This document shows positions 34,236-43,872 of a stretch of DNA of 64,000 nucleotides, in pieces (the stretch's first letter is position 1; each line of letters opens with the position of its first letter). The notes under the pieces were generated by a model, which made no database searches, was not told the DNA's origin, and saw only the letters and a program-made list of their open reading frames with translations. Made by a program: the position numbers and the translations under genes. Source of the DNA: Stappia sp. BW2 (GTDB taxonomy: Bacteria > Pseudomonadota > Alphaproteobacteria > Rhizobiales > Stappiaceae); assembly GCF_008107695.1 (NCBI RefSeq), contig NZ_VIRG01000036.1, positions 62,001-126,000 on the forward strand, read 5' to 3'.

Positions 34236-35555
34236 ATGAGCACTGGGTTTTTCGGCGATCTGCAGCCGATCCAATACGCCGGTCCTTCCAGCACCGAGCC
34301 GCTGAGCTACCGTCACTACAACAAGGATGAAGTCGTCTTCGGCAAGCGCATGGAAGACCATCTGCGCCTTGCTGTCTGCTACTGGCACAGCTTCTGCTGG
34401 CCGGGGTCCGACCCGTTCGGCGGCGAGACCTTCAACCGCTCCTGGATGGCGGCCGGCGGCGACCCGATGGAACAGGCGAAACTGAAGGCGGATGTTGCCT
34501 TCGAGATGTTCCAGATCCTGGGCATGCCCTTCTTCACCTTCCACGACCGCGATATCGCGCCGGAAGGCCGGACGCTTGCCGAAAGCAATGCCAACGTCAA
34601 CGCGATTGCAGACATCTTCGAAAAGAAGATGTCGGATACCGGCATCAAGCTCCTGTGGGGCACGGCCAACATGTTCTCCAACCGCCGCTTCATGTCGGGG
34701 GCGGCCACCAATCCGGATCCGGACGTCTTTGCCTATGCCGCAGCGCAGGTGAAGAACGCGATGGACGTTACCTATCGCCTCGGCGGTGAGAACTATGTGC
34801 TCTGGGGTGGCCGTGAAGGCTACGAGACCCTGCTCAACACCAATATCAAACAGGAGCTGGACCAGTTCGGCCGCTTCCTCAACATGGTGGTCGAATACAA
34901 GCACAAGATCGGCTTCAAGGGCACGATCCTGATCGAGCCGAAGCCGCAGGAGCCGTCCAAGCACCAGTATGATTACGATGTTGCCACCGTCTATGGCTTC
35001 CTGAAGGCCTACGGACTGGAAAACGACGTCAAGATGAACATCGAGCAGGGCCATGCCATCCTGGCCGGTCACTCGTTCGAGCACGAGCTGCACATGGCGC
35101 GTTCGCTTGGCATCTTCGGCTCGGTCGACATGAACCGCAACGACTACCAGTGCGGCTGGGACACCGACCACTTCGGCATGAACGTGCCGGAACTGGCGCT
35201 TGCCTACTACGAGATCCTCATGGCGGGTGGTTTCACCACCGGCGGCACCAACTTCGACGCCAAGCTGCGCCGCCAGTCTCTCGACCCGGTCGACCTGATC
35301 CAGGCGCACGTCGGCTCCGCCGACGCGATTGCCCGGGGCCTGAAGGGGGCCGCAGCCATGATCGAGGACGGCCGTCTCAAAGGCTTCGTCGATGACCGTT
35401 ATGCCGGCTGGCAGAAACCGGAAAACGCTGACATCCTCAAGGGTGGTTCCTCGCTCGAGGCCCTGGCCGAACGCGTTCACAAGGCCGATCTGGAACCGCA
35501 GCCGAAATCCGGCAAGCAGGAATACCTGGAAAGCCTGGTCAACCTGTTCGTCTGA
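34236..35555 (+). CDS. xylA: Xylose isomerase
   Basis: This 439-residue class II xylose isomerase converts D-xylose to D-xylulose. The metal-binding and catalytic blocks are [10 protein letters not shown] (catalytic His/Asp), [32 protein letters not shown] and [25 protein letters not shown] precedes the ATG at 34236; the open frame runs further upstream inside xylB and is not used. It is the last gene of the operon and is followed by a strong terminator. Confidence 0.96.
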   Translation: MSTGFFGDLQPIQYAGPSSTEPLSYRHYNKDEVVFGKRMEDHLRLAVCYWHSFCWPGSDPFGGETFNRSWMAAGGDPMEQAKLKADVAFEMFQILGMPFFTFHDRDIAPEGRTLAESNANVNAIADIFEKKMSDTGIKLLWGTANMFSNRRFMSGAATNPDPDVFAYAAAQVKNAMDVTYRLGGENYVLWGGREGYETLLNTNIKQELDQFGRFLNMVVEYKHKIGFKGTILIEPKPQEPSKHQYDYDVATVYGFLKAYGLENDVKMNIEQGHAILAGHSFEHELHMARSLGIFGSVDMNRNDYQCGWDTDHFGMNVPELALAYYEILMAGGFTTGGTNFDAKLRRQSLDPVDLIQAHVGSADAIARGLKGAAAMIEDGRLKGFVDDRYAGWQKPENADILKGGSSLEALAERVHKADLEPQPKSGKQEYLESLVNLFV

Positions 35556-35561
35556 TCCGAT

Positions 35562-35599
35562 CTGCATCCGGAGCGCCGCGATTGGCGCTCCGGATGCAG
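35562..35599 (+). terminator. Terminator of the xyl operon
   Basis: CTGCATCCGGAGCGCC pairs perfectly over 16 bp with GGCGCTCCGGATGCAG, with a six-base loop. The hairpin starts 6 bases after the xylA stop; GCTTTAT follows, a weak T tail. Confidence 0.8.
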
Positions 35600-35660
35600 G
35601 CTTTATGTGTGTTCCTTCGGGGCTGGCCGCGGGCAATCGGCGGTTTGCCTCTACCGGTTT

Positions 35661-36623
35661 TCAGCCGTCCGCGAACTTTTCGCGGTACTCCCCGACGGTG
35701 GTGTTGAGATGTCGCTTGAACGCCCGCTGCATCTGCTGAAAATCGGTGAACCCGGAAACGCGGATTGCGCTTCCCACCGGCGCACCGCCGGACAGGACAT
35801 CCGCCGCCCGCTTGAGCCGATAGCGTTCGAGATATTTCACAGGTGATAGTCCCGCACTTGCCGAAAACCGCCGGGTCAGGGTCCTTGGCGTCAGGCCGGC
35901 AACCTCAGCCATCAGTTCCAGTGTCCAGTCGCGTTCGGGATTGTCCCGCAAGGCGTCCAGCAGCCGGCCGAGTTCACGGTCGCTGGAAAACTGCGCTTCA
36001 AGCAGGTCGGCAAACTGGGCCTGGCCGCCGGTTCGTTTCAGATAGACGACCAGCTCGCGGGCAACGGCAAGGGCGAGGGGGCTACCGTGGTCGATCTTGA
36101 TGACTTCCAGCGCCAGATCTATGCCTGAGGCGACGCCCGCGGATGTCATCACCTGGCCGTCTATGTGGTAGAGCTCGTCGGTGGACCACAGCACGTCCGC
36201 AAACTGCTGCCGGACCTGTTGGGCGCGTCGCCAATGGGTCGTGGCTTTGCGGCCTCTCAACAGACCCGCATTGGCCAGGATCAGCGCGCCGGAACAGATC
36301 GAGATAATCCGTCCGTCCTTCGATGCAGAAAACCGTTTTGCCAGGAAATCCAGGATACTCCCGTCGTGCATGGCACGATCGACACCGGTTCCGCCCGGAA
36401 TCAGGAGATCACGGTCGCCGTCGACGGCCGCGGTCGCATCCGCCTGCACGCGGAGCCCGCAGGAGGACGTAATCCCGGCACCGTCCATGGTGACGAAGCG
36501 CAGCCGATAGCGTTCGGTACCGTCCTCATTTGCGGAACTGAAAACCTGAACAGGGCCCGCCACATCCAGAATGTTCAGGCCGTCGAAAAGCAATACGTCG
36601 ATCAGGCGAAGTGAATTGTCCAT
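35661..36623 (-). CDS. GlxA-type AraC-family transcriptional regulator
   Basis: This 320-residue regulator has an N-terminal DJ-1/PfpI-like domain (about 8-185; LLIPGGTGVD and ISICSGALILANAGLLRGRKAT, where the nucleophile-position Cys is kept) and a C-terminal AraC-type double helix-turn-helix (about 215-315). The start is MDNSLRLID at 36623. The same frame stays open far upstream through the antisense of the next gene, but that is not coding. It diverges from an MFS transporter with 84 bp between them, so that transporter is its likely target. Confidence 0.88.
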   Translation of the reverse strand: MDNSLRLIDVLLFDGLNILDVAGPVQVFSSANEDGTERYRLRFVTMDGAGITSSCGLRVQADATAAVDGDRDLLIPGGTGVDRAMHDGSILDFLAKRFSASKDGRIISICSGALILANAGLLRGRKATTHWRRAQQVRQQFADVLWSTDELYHIDGQVMTSAGVASGIDLALEVIKIDHGSPLALAVARELVVYLKRTGGQAQFADLLEAQFSSDRELGRLLDALRDNPERDWTLELMAEVAGLTPRTLTRRFSASAGLSPVKYLERYRLKRAADVLSGGAPVGSAIRVSGFTDFQQMQRAFKRHLNTTVGEYREKFADG

Positions 36624-36707
36624 AATTGACGATACTATGTCATTATAGACAAGCGGTTCAACCGGTAAACAGGAGCAATCCCTCGCGTAACCGGTTTGGA
36701 CTGCGAC

Positions 36708-37886
36708 ATGTTCACGAGAAACTTTCTGCTCATCCTTCTTGCAAATATCGTGCTTGGGTCGGCAATGCCGATGCTGATCATCCTCGGAGGACTGGCCGGT
36801 GGCTGGCTTGCCCCTCGGGAGTGGCTCGCGACCGCACCGCCATCGACGCAGATGCTGATCGGGATCATCGTGGCAACGCCGGTTTCTCTTTTCATGGGAA
36901 GGTTCGGCAGGCGCGCGGGCTTCCTGCTGGGCGCCATGTGTCTGGTCGTTGGCGGTATCACCGCGGCAGTGGCGCTCGTTCTGCAGAATTTCCTCCTGCT
37001 CTGCCTCGCCCATGCGGCTCTCGGTGCCGCCTTGATCAGCGTGAACTATTTCCGGTTTGCCGCATCCGAGGCTGTTCCCGCAGGCCATCGGGCACAGGCG
37101 ATTTCCTTCACGCTGGCGTCTGGACTGGTGGCCGCATTGCTGGGGCCGCAACTGTTCAACGAAGCAAAGGATATCCTGGCGCCAACTCCGCTTGCCGGCG
37201 CTTATCTGGCAATCGCCGCTCTCGGAATTCTGGGGGCAGTGCCGGTCTGCTGGCTCAGGATGCCTGCATCGCGGGTAAAAGCGGCCCGCAGCGGAGCCGG
37301 TAGTGCGGTACGGATCCTGAGGCAAAACCCCAAAGCCACCTGGGCAATCGGCCTTGCCGCGCTGTCACAGGCGATGATGGTGCTCCTGATGACCCCGACG
37401 CCCTTGGCCATGATCGGGTGCGGCTTCGCCGAAGGCCAGGCCGCCGATGTCATTCGCTGGCATGTGGTGGCAATGTTCGCTCCGGGCTTTTTTACGGGGT
37501 CTTTGATCCGCCGCTTCGGCGGAACCAGAATTGCGGTTCTGGGGCTGGTCTTTCTGTTCGGGTCTGCGGTGACCGCTTGGTCCGGCATCGATTTGTTCGA
37601 ATTCTACGCAGCGCTCGTGCTGCTGGGCGTGGGGTGGAACTTCGGTTTCATCGGCGGAACGCATCTGTTGCAGGCCGCGTTGAGCGATGAGGAAAGGCCG
37701 CTGGTTCAGGGCGTAAATGATACGCTTCTTGCGATTTCATCTTCCGGAGCCTCACTTCTCGCCGGTGTGCTGTACGCCGGGACAGGCTGGACGGGCCTGG
37801 CTGCGGTGTCCGCGCCGGTGCTGGCCCTGCTCGCATTGATCCTGGCCCTCCGCTTTCGGGTTCGGCAAGCCCCCGCAAGGGCTTGA
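36708..37886 (+). CDS. MFS transporter
   Basis: This 392-residue protein has about twelve hydrophobic segments and the MFS loop 2-3 motif GRFGRRAGFLLGA near residue 65. It resembles drug or solute efflux permeases of the YbjJ/YfcJ kind, but the substrate is unknown. ATG at 36708 was used; TTG at 36696 is possible, and neither has a strong ribosome site. It diverges from the GlxA-type regulator and ends 14 bp before the convergent mmcB gene. Confidence 0.85.
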   Translation: MFTRNFLLILLANIVLGSAMPMLIILGGLAGGWLAPREWLATAPPSTQMLIGIIVATPVSLFMGRFGRRAGFLLGAMCLVVGGITAAVALVLQNFLLLCLAHAALGAALISVNYFRFAASEAVPAGHRAQAISFTLASGLVAALLGPQLFNEAKDILAPTPLAGAYLAIAALGILGAVPVCWLRMPASRVKAARSGAGSAVRILRQNPKATWAIGLAALSQAMMVLLMTPTPLAMIGCGFAEGQAADVIRWHVVAMFAPGFFTGSLIRRFGGTRIAVLGLVFLFGSAVTAWSGIDLFEFYAALVLLGVGWNFGFIGGTHLLQAALSDEERPLVQGVNDTLLAISSSGASLLAGVLYAGTGWTGLAAVSAPVLALLALILALRFRVRQAPARA

Positions 37887-37900
37887 GATAAAGCCTCTCC

Positions 37901-38464
37901 CTAGTAACTCTGGAACAGCCGCACACCGTCCGGATCGGACAGATTGTGCAGCCGGTGTGCGGCATGGCGAGCGAAGCGGAGCGTCACGGATTTTCGGGTG
38001 GCTGCCGCCAGTTTGTGTTCCGGCGCATCGCGCAGGATCTCGGCTCCATACCCGTCAGAAACAATCAGCCCGGCGTCCTCGGGAAAGATCTCCAGCGGAA
38101 CATCCGGATGGGTCGCGAAATAGAGGCGGTCGCAATGAAGCCGGTAGTCCGGCCACTTGGTGTCGGCCCGGAAGTCTGCAATCGAGGATTTGACCTCGAC
38201 AATCCAGAGTTCGTTTTTCGGCCCGAGCGCCAGAAGGTCGGCCCGGCGGGCGGATGCCAGGGTGACTTCCGGCAGGCAGGCGAAATCGAGCTGCCGCAAA
38301 AGACGCGCGGCTCCGCGCCAGACCTTCAGCGCGGTGTCCGACTGACGTCCATCCGTGAGCGGGTCATCCAGCTGGATCCGCCCCGCAATTGGCTGATGAT
38401 CGGGTTTCATGCGAATTTTGTTCCACATTTGTTCGTTTTTTGCAAGTTTCGCCGCCAGCAACAT
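37901..38464 (-). CDS. mmcB: MmcB-family DNA repair protein
   Basis: This 187-residue protein contains the MmcB/PD-(D/E)XK-like core: LPEVTLASARRADLLALGPKNELWIVEVKSS followed by FRADTKWPDYRLHCDRLYFA. MmcB of Caulobacter is an SOS-linked protein that works with the ImuB/DnaE2 mutagenic pathway. AGGAAAGG lies just before the ATG at 38464; Met codons at 38428 and 38410 are alternatives and closer to the usual family length. No LexA box was identified upstream, and it is a single gene. Confidence 0.85.
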   Translation of the reverse strand: MLLAAKLAKNEQMWNKIRMKPDHQPIAGRIQLDDPLTDGRQSDTALKVWRGAARLLRQLDFACLPEVTLASARRADLLALGPKNELWIVEVKSSIADFRADTKWPDYRLHCDRLYFATHPDVPLEIFPEDAGLIVSDGYGAEILRDAPEHKLAAATRKSVTLRFARHAAHRLHNLSDPDGVRLFQSY

Positions 38465-38546
38465 TGACCTTTCCTGCCAACATGCGCGATCTTGCGGCGC
38501 ATTGGATACTCCGGACAGATCTTGTCACTCCGGGAGGGGGTAGCGG

Positions 38547-39029
38547 TTGAACGGTTTCAAACGAAGTGCCTTTGTGGGCATTGCATTGGCGATGGCATGC
38601 GGGTCTGCGCTGGCAGGCAAGGGCGACCTGATGTTCAAGGTGCCGAAATCTGCACCCTTGATGCAGGGCCGCGCTCTGGATCTGCGTTTCGCGGATTTCG
38701 CACAAGGCATCTGGGTTCGCGATCAGCAGGACTGCCCGGCGCCGAGGATCGACCGGAGCCCGCCGGGCTCGACGCTTGCCATCTATCGTGGCCTTCTGGA
38801 AACCCCGGGCCGCATCTGCCAGGTCTATGGCGCCGAGAAGAGCGGCAAGACGACCCAGCGCGCAGCCATCAATTGCCTGCTGACGGATGGCGGCGAGGCG
38901 ATCGAACTGGTCACGGTGCAGCCAAGAGGCGCGGAAGGATTGATCGTTCAGGAAGGCGAGAAACCGCCGGTCCATTTCCGTTTCTGCGAAAAGATCGTGC
39001 CGATCCTGCAATCGTCAAACAGCAATTGA
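38547..39029 (+). CDS. Small secreted protein with four cysteines, unknown function
   Basis: This 160-residue protein starts at TTG (38547), a choice supported by GGAGGGGG six bases upstream. It has a signal peptide (MNGFKRSAFVGIALAMACGSALA, cleavage before GKG). The mature part of about 137 residues has four Cys (in DCPAP, ICQVYG, NCLLT and FCEK), enough for two disulfides, and no recognised domain. It is a single gene, divergent from mmcB. A REP-like element follows about 50 bp after the stop. Confidence 0.7.
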   Translation: MNGFKRSAFVGIALAMACGSALAGKGDLMFKVPKSAPLMQGRALDLRFADFAQGIWVRDQQDCPAPRIDRSPPGSTLAIYRGLLETPGRICQVYGAEKSGKTTQRAAINCLLTDGGEAIELVTVQPRGAEGLIVQEGEKPPVHFRFCEKIVPILQSSNSN

Positions 39030-39077
39030 TCTTCCTTTCCTGCCTGATTTGGAAACCGGAAGCCCTGAGCACAACAC

Positions 39078-39184
39078 CCTCATTCTGAGGTGCTGCAAAG
39101 CGGCGTCTCGAAGGATGGGCCACTTGCTCCGGAATATGCCGCCCATCCTTTAAGACAGCGCTGGCGCGCTTCCTCAGGATGAGG
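39078..39184. repeat. REP-like palindromic element, copy 2
   Basis: The outer arms CCTCATTCTGAGG and CCTCAGGATGAGG and the inner arms TCGAAGGATGGGC and GCCCATCCTTTAAGA have the same plan as at 7223. It lies between the small secreted protein and the SulP gene. Confidence 0.75.
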
Positions 39185-39255
39185 CAGGGGATAAGGACAG
39201 AACCATCTGTCGGCGGGGTGTCAGGTAATCATTCGCTTGTCGCCAGAGGGCCGGA

Positions 39256-41040
39256 TCAGATTTCCGGCCCGCTCCAAAGGTTCGATTTCGCGGCCTTCTT
39301 GGGCGTGCGGCTTTCCGAGATATGTGCCGTCAGCGGGTCGAGCGTGCACAGCGCGTCATATTGGCTGAGAAACACCTGTCCGCTCAGATGCTTCAGGAAA
39401 TCGGTTCGCTTCAGCCGGTCCATCACAGGTCCCTTCACTTCCGACAGGTGGAAGGAAACGCCGGAGTCCTGCAGGCGATGGTTGATTTCCTCAAGACTTT
39501 CCAGGGCGCTTGCGTCGATCTCGTTCACGGCCGGGCACATCAGCACAACGTGCTCGATGTCGGGCTTTTCGGCTACCAGCGCATAGATCCGGTCTTCCAG
39601 AAACCGCGAATTGGCGAAGAACAGGCTTTCATCCACCCGAAGCGTCAGCACCCGGTCGCCGGTGGCCACGGTGTGCCGGTCGACGTTCCGGAAATGCTCG
39701 GTTCCCGGCACCACACCGACGATGGCCATATGCGGACGGCTGCTGCGGTAGAGATAAAGCGCGATCGACAGGGCAACGCCGGTCACCACACCCGGCTCGA
39801 CGCCAAAGAACAACGTGATCAGGATCGTCGCCGCCATCGCGGTAAAATCGCTCTTCGAATAGGCGAACGTCCGCTTGATCGCGTCAAGGTCGACCAGAGA
39901 CAGAACGGCGACGATGATGGTGGCGGCCAGCGTCGCCTGCGGCAGATAGGTCAGCAGCGGGGTCAGGAACAAGGTAGCCAGCGCAATACCGACAGCGGTG
40001 AAGGCGCCCGCGGCGGGTGTTGCAGCTCCAGCGTCGAAGTTGACGACCGAGCGCGCGAACCCGCCGGTCACCGGATAGCCGCCAGAAATGGCGGAAGCGA
40101 TGTTGGAGGCCCCGAGGCCGATCAGCTCCTGGTCGGGCTCGATCCGCTGACGCTTCTTGGCGGCCAGCGTCTGGGCAACCGAAACGGATTCCACAAAGCC
40201 GATGACCGAAATCAGCAACGCGGGAGTGGCAAGGGCAAGCCACAGCTCGCTGTCGAAACCGGGCAGATGTGGCACCGGCAGACCGGAGGGAATGTCGCCG
40301 ATGATGCGCACGCCCTTGTCACCAAGCTGAAACGCGGCGGAGATAATCGTGGTCACGGCAACGGCCGCCACCGGCCCGGCCTTGGTGAGGATATCGGCAA
40401 AAAACGGTTTCATTCCCATGCCGAGCAACAGTTTCTTCAAGCCCTTGCGAACCCAGAAGAGAAAAGCGGTGGCAGAGACGCCAATTGCGAGGGTGATCCA
40501 GTTGATCTCGCCCAGATGCTGAAAGATCGAGCCCAGGTTTTCGTAGAGCGTATGCCCGCTCGCCCTGACCCCGAGGATATGCTTGAGCTGACTGGACGCG
40601 ATCAGCAGACCCGACGCGGTGATGAAGCCTGAAATCACCGGATGGCTCAGGAGGTTTGCCAGAAAGCCGAGCCGGAAAAACCCCATGGCGATCAGCATCA
40701 GGCCGGACAGGAAAGCAAGAATGATCGCCGCGCCCAGATATTCCGGGGTGCCCTGTTTGGCGAGTTCGCCAACGGCCGACGCCGTCATGAGCGAGACCAC
40801 GGCAACCGGTCCGACCGCCAGCGCGCGGCTGGTGCCGAAAAGGGCATAGGCGACAAGCGGGAGAATGGACGCGTAAAGCCCGACTTCCGGCGGCAGACCT
40901 GCCAGCAGCGCATAAGCAAGAGACTGCGGGATCAGCATGATCGTCACGATCAAGGCGGCGACGAGGTCGTTTGTCGCTGTTTCCTTGTCATAGCTTTTGC
41001 CCCAGTCGAGAATGGGCAGGTAGCGCTTGAGGCGGATCAT
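39256..41040 (-). CDS. SulP-family anion permease with STAS domain
   Basis: This 594-residue permease has a membrane part (about residues 20-430; GLYASILPLVAYALFGTSRALAVGPVAVVSLMTA is the SulP signature region) and a cytoplasmic STAS domain (about 460-570, VLMCPAVNEIDASALESLEEI). SulP proteins move sulfate, bicarbonate or other anions. As the last gene of a sulfide oxidation operon, export or exchange of sulfite or sulfate is a reasonable role, but this is inference. A 12-bp perfect hairpin at 41070-41097 separates it from the SQR fusion gene. Confidence 0.9.
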   Translation of the reverse strand: MIRLKRYLPILDWGKSYDKETATNDLVAALIVTIMLIPQSLAYALLAGLPPEVGLYASILPLVAYALFGTSRALAVGPVAVVSLMTASAVGELAKQGTPEYLGAAIILAFLSGLMLIAMGFFRLGFLANLLSHPVISGFITASGLLIASSQLKHILGVRASGHTLYENLGSIFQHLGEINWITLAIGVSATAFLFWVRKGLKKLLLGMGMKPFFADILTKAGPVAAVAVTTIISAAFQLGDKGVRIIGDIPSGLPVPHLPGFDSELWLALATPALLISVIGFVESVSVAQTLAAKKRQRIEPDQELIGLGASNIASAISGGYPVTGGFARSVVNFDAGAATPAAGAFTAVGIALATLFLTPLLTYLPQATLAATIIVAVLSLVDLDAIKRTFAYSKSDFTAMAATILITLFFGVEPGVVTGVALSIALYLYRSSRPHMAIVGVVPGTEHFRNVDRHTVATGDRVLTLRVDESLFFANSRFLEDRIYALVAEKPDIEHVVLMCPAVNEIDASALESLEEINHRLQDSGVSFHLSEVKGPVMDRLKRTDFLKHLSGQVFLSQYDALCTLDPLTAHISESRTPKKAAKSNLWSGPEI

Positions 41041-41069
41041 TTTTCTTGGCCTTTGTCGGGGCTGGTAGA

Positions 41070-41097
41070 AACACGAGCCGGGAAGCCGGCTCGTGTT
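41070..41097 (-). other. Intercistronic hairpin between SQR fusion and SulP genes
   Basis: AACACGAGCCGG pairs over 12 bp with CCGGCTCGTGTT around a four-base loop. The tail on the minus strand (TTCTACC) is a poor T run, so partial termination is more likely than a full stop. Confidence 0.6.
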
Positions 41098-41133
41098 GAA
41101 GGTTGGTGTATCGGGGCCCGTATGCCGGGCTTC

Positions 41134-42804
41134 TTATGCTGCCGTTACTTTTTCAGGCTTGGCCAGCCATTCCTTGCCACGCAGCATGGCGCGCCAATAG
41201 ATGGGAGGCAGGATGCGCTCCTTCAGGAGCCATGCAGTGCGCGTTGGCCTTGTTCCGTCCACCAGCCAACGCGGGAAGCTCGGCAACAGCGTTCCGCCAT
41301 AGCCGAACTCGGCCAGGACAATCTTGCCGCGCTCCACTGTGAGCGGACAGGAGCCATAACCGTCATATTGCGCTGTTGCGCTGTGACCTGCGATATCGGA
41401 GACGATGTTCTCGGCAACCACCGGTGCCTGTTTGCGCGCGGCCGCGGCCGTCTTGGCGTTCGGCGCGTTCATGACATCACCAAGGGACCAGATGTTATCG
41501 AAGGTCTTGTGGCGCAGTGTGGTCTGGTCGACGTCGACCCAGCCGGCGGCATCCGCCAGCGGCGAGACGCGGATGAAGTCAGGCGCCGTCTGCGGCGGCG
41601 TGACATGCATCATGTCGAAGTCGACCTCCACCTGACGCGCGTCCTTTTCCGGTTCCTTCACCTCGAACACGGCCTTTTTGGCAGGGCCGTCGACGGCAAT
41701 CAGATTGTGGAAGAAGTTGAGGTCGGCATCATAGCGCTTCACGTATTCCATCAGCGCGGGCACATAGTCCTTCACGCCGAACAGGACACCGCCAGCATTC
41801 ATGAACTGAATGTCGATCTTGTCGAGCGTGCCGGATTTCAGCCAGTGGTCGGCTGAGAGATACATGGCTTTCTGCGGTGCACCTGCGCATTTGATCGGCA
41901 TCGGCGGCTGGGTGAACAGCGCTTTGCCCTGCTTCATGTCCTTCACCAGTTGCCAGGTGTAGGGCGCCATGTCGTAGCGATAATTGGAGGTCACACCGTT
42001 CTTGCCGAGCGTGTCGACCAGGCCCTCCACCTTGTGCCAGTCGAGCTTCAGCCCGGGGCACACCACCAGACGCCCGTATTTGACCACCCGGCAACCGTCC
42101 AGAACGACGGCATTGTCCTTCGGTTCGAAGGCGGCGACGGCGGACTTGATCCAGTGAACGCCCTTGGGAATAAGGGATCCCATGGTCTTGGCAGTGTCAG
42201 GCGCGTTGAAGATGCCGCCGCCGACCATCGTCCAGCCCGGCTGATAGTAGTGGACGTCCGCCGGATCGATGATGGCGATCTCCAGATCCGACTTGCGGGC
42301 AAGCAGACTGGAGGCCACCGAGATCCCGGCTGCGCCGGCCCCCACGATGACGATGTCGAAACGAGCATCCTCGGTAGTCTCGGTCGGCGTGCGTCCGCCA
42401 TTGGCGATGCGCCGCACCACCCCCGCCATGTCGTAGCCGGCGGCCTTGGTTTTCGTGAGGATATCCGAAAGTGGCAGATTTTCGGCCTGCGACAGCGACC
42501 AGAGCGTTGCCGAGCGCGTGCCGGTCCGGCAATAGGCCAGGATTGGTTTCGGCAGGCTTTCCATCAACCGGCCGAACTCTTCTGCGTCCTCATCGCCGAC
42601 CTTGCCTGCGACGATGGGCAGGTAGCGCGCCTCAAGGCCGAGCTTTTTGGCAGCAACCTCGATTTCCTCGAACGAAGGCTGGTCGGCGCCTTCCCCGTCC
42701 GGGCGGTTGCAGATCACCGAGCGAAAGCCCTGCTGTGCAAAGTCGGCCACGTCCTCGGGTTTTACCTGGGGAGCTACCGATATCTGAGAATTGATTGCTT
42801 TCAT
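41134..42804 (-). CDS. DUF442 phosphatase/sulfurtransferase-like domain fused to sulfide:quinone oxidoreductase
   Basis: This 556-residue bifunctional protein has residues 1-115 as a DUF442 (TIGR01244-type) domain with the Cys loop YCRTGTRS (Cys92), as in dual-specificity phosphatases and rhodanese-like proteins. Residues 145-556 form an FAD-dependent SQR, starting with IVIVGAGAAGISVASSLLA. Both redox cysteines of the mitochondrial-type (type II) SQR are kept: Cys306 in KCAGAPQK and Cys486 in YGSCPL. SQR oxidises sulfide and hands the sulfur to an acceptor, and the fused domain may take it on. It lies between an MBL persulfide-dioxygenase-like gene and SulP. Two small hairpins lie in the 138-bp gap upstream. 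Confidence 0.9.
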   Translation of the reverse strand: MKAINSQISVAPQVKPEDVADFAQQGFRSVICNRPDGEGADQPSFEEIEVAAKKLGLEARYLPIVAGKVGDEDAEEFGRLMESLPKPILAYCRTGTRSATLWSLSQAENLPLSDILTKTKAAGYDMAGVVRRIANGGRTPTETTEDARFDIVIVGAGAAGISVASSLLARKSDLEIAIIDPADVHYYQPGWTMVGGGIFNAPDTAKTMGSLIPKGVHWIKSAVAAFEPKDNAVVLDGCRVVKYGRLVVCPGLKLDWHKVEGLVDTLGKNGVTSNYRYDMAPYTWQLVKDMKQGKALFTQPPMPIKCAGAPQKAMYLSADHWLKSGTLDKIDIQFMNAGGVLFGVKDYVPALMEYVKRYDADLNFFHNLIAVDGPAKKAVFEVKEPEKDARQVEVDFDMMHVTPPQTAPDFIRVSPLADAAGWVDVDQTTLRHKTFDNIWSLGDVMNAPNAKTAAAARKQAPVVAENIVSDIAGHSATAQYDGYGSCPLTVERGKIVLAEFGYGGTLLPSFPRWLVDGTRPTRTAWLLKERILPPIYWRAMLRGKEWLAKPEKVTAA

Positions 42805-42942
42805 GGGTCCTGTCCGCCTCCTCCCGGCGATGAAGTCGAGACCGGGTTACGCAGGGGCCCGCCCCGTGTTTGATACGGGGCTCTGGCCGACTGCTCCGGT
42901 TCTGTTAGAGGGCCCGCAGGAAGGCCCTGTTGAAGACCTCGA

Positions 42943-43836
42943 TCAGAGACCGTTCACCGGCACTTTCAGGAAGGTCTTGCCGCTATTGTCCGCGGGCGGC
43001 AGCTTGCCGGCGCGCATATTCACCTGCAGCGAGGGGATGATCAGCTTCGGCATATCGAGCTGGGCATCGCGTTCTGTCCGGAACTTGACGAATTCTTCCT
43101 TGGTCTTGCCGCCGCCAACATGGATGTTGTGTTCCTTTTCGGCGCCCACGGTGGTCTCCCACTGGATGTCGCGGCCATTCGGGCCGTAGTCGTGGCACAT
43201 GAACAGGCGCATATCGTCCGGCAGCGCCAACACCTTCTGGATGCTGTCGTAAAGTGTTGCCGCGTCGCCGCCCGGGAAATCGGCACGGGCCGACCCGCCG
43301 TCGGGCATGAACAGCGTGTCGCCGACAAAGGCCGCATCGCCCATAACATGCACCATGCAGGCCGGAGTATGGCCGGGCGTATACATGGCAAAGGCTGTCA
43401 TCTCGCCAATCTGATAAACATCGCCGTCAACAAACAGACGGTCGAACTGGCTGCCGTCGCGCTGGAACTCCGTGCCTTCATTGAACACCTTGCCGAAGGT
43501 TTCCTGAACCACGGTGATCTTGTCACCAATGCCCAGTTTGCCGCCCAGTTTCTGCTGGATATACGGCGCGGCCGACAGGTGATCGGCGTGGACATGGGTC
43601 TCGATCAGCCATTCCAGCTTGAGATCCTTCTCGCGGATAAAGGCGATGATCTGATCCGCATGGTCATAGGTGATGCGGCCGGCGGCGTAGTCGATATCCA
43701 TCACGCTGTCGACAACGGCGCAGGCGTTGGAGGCCGGGTCCTTGACCACGTAGCTGATGGTGTTGGTGGCCGGGTCGAAGAAGGGGGTGACGTCAGGTTT
43801 GACATCCATGTCGACCGGATAGTTCGAATTGCTCAT
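42943..43836 (-). CDS. MBL-fold persulfide dioxygenase-like protein (ETHE1/Blh type)
   Basis: This 297-residue metallo-beta-lactamase-fold protein has the metal motif THVHADH near residue 80, the ligand His in PGHTPACMVH, Asp in VGDTLFMPDGGSARADFPGG and His in CHDYGPNG. The pattern and length match Blh/persulfide dioxygenases, which oxidise glutathione persulfide to sulfite with one iron. In Blh of Agrobacterium and Xylella this domain is fused to DUF442; here DUF442 is fused to SQR in the next gene instead. The operon context strongly supports sulfide or persulfide removal. Confidence 0.88.
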   Translation of the reverse strand: MSNSNYPVDMDVKPDVTPFFDPATNTISYVVKDPASNACAVVDSVMDIDYAAGRITYDHADQIIAFIREKDLKLEWLIETHVHADHLSAAPYIQQKLGGKLGIGDKITVVQETFGKVFNEGTEFQRDGSQFDRLFVDGDVYQIGEMTAFAMYTPGHTPACMVHVMGDAAFVGDTLFMPDGGSARADFPGGDAATLYDSIQKVLALPDDMRLFMCHDYGPNGRDIQWETTVGAEKEHNIHVGGGKTKEEFVKFRTERDAQLDMPKLIIPSLQVNMRAGKLPPADNSGKTFLKVPVNGL

Positions 43837-43872
43837 ATCAGTCTCCCGTTTGTTTTTGCCGGCAGAGCCGGG

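Noticed and set aside
35661-37325. Long version of the AraC-type regulator (554 codons)
   Set aside because: The extra N-terminal part lies antisense to the MFS transporter gene and is low-complexity. The family start is MDNSLRLID at 36623.
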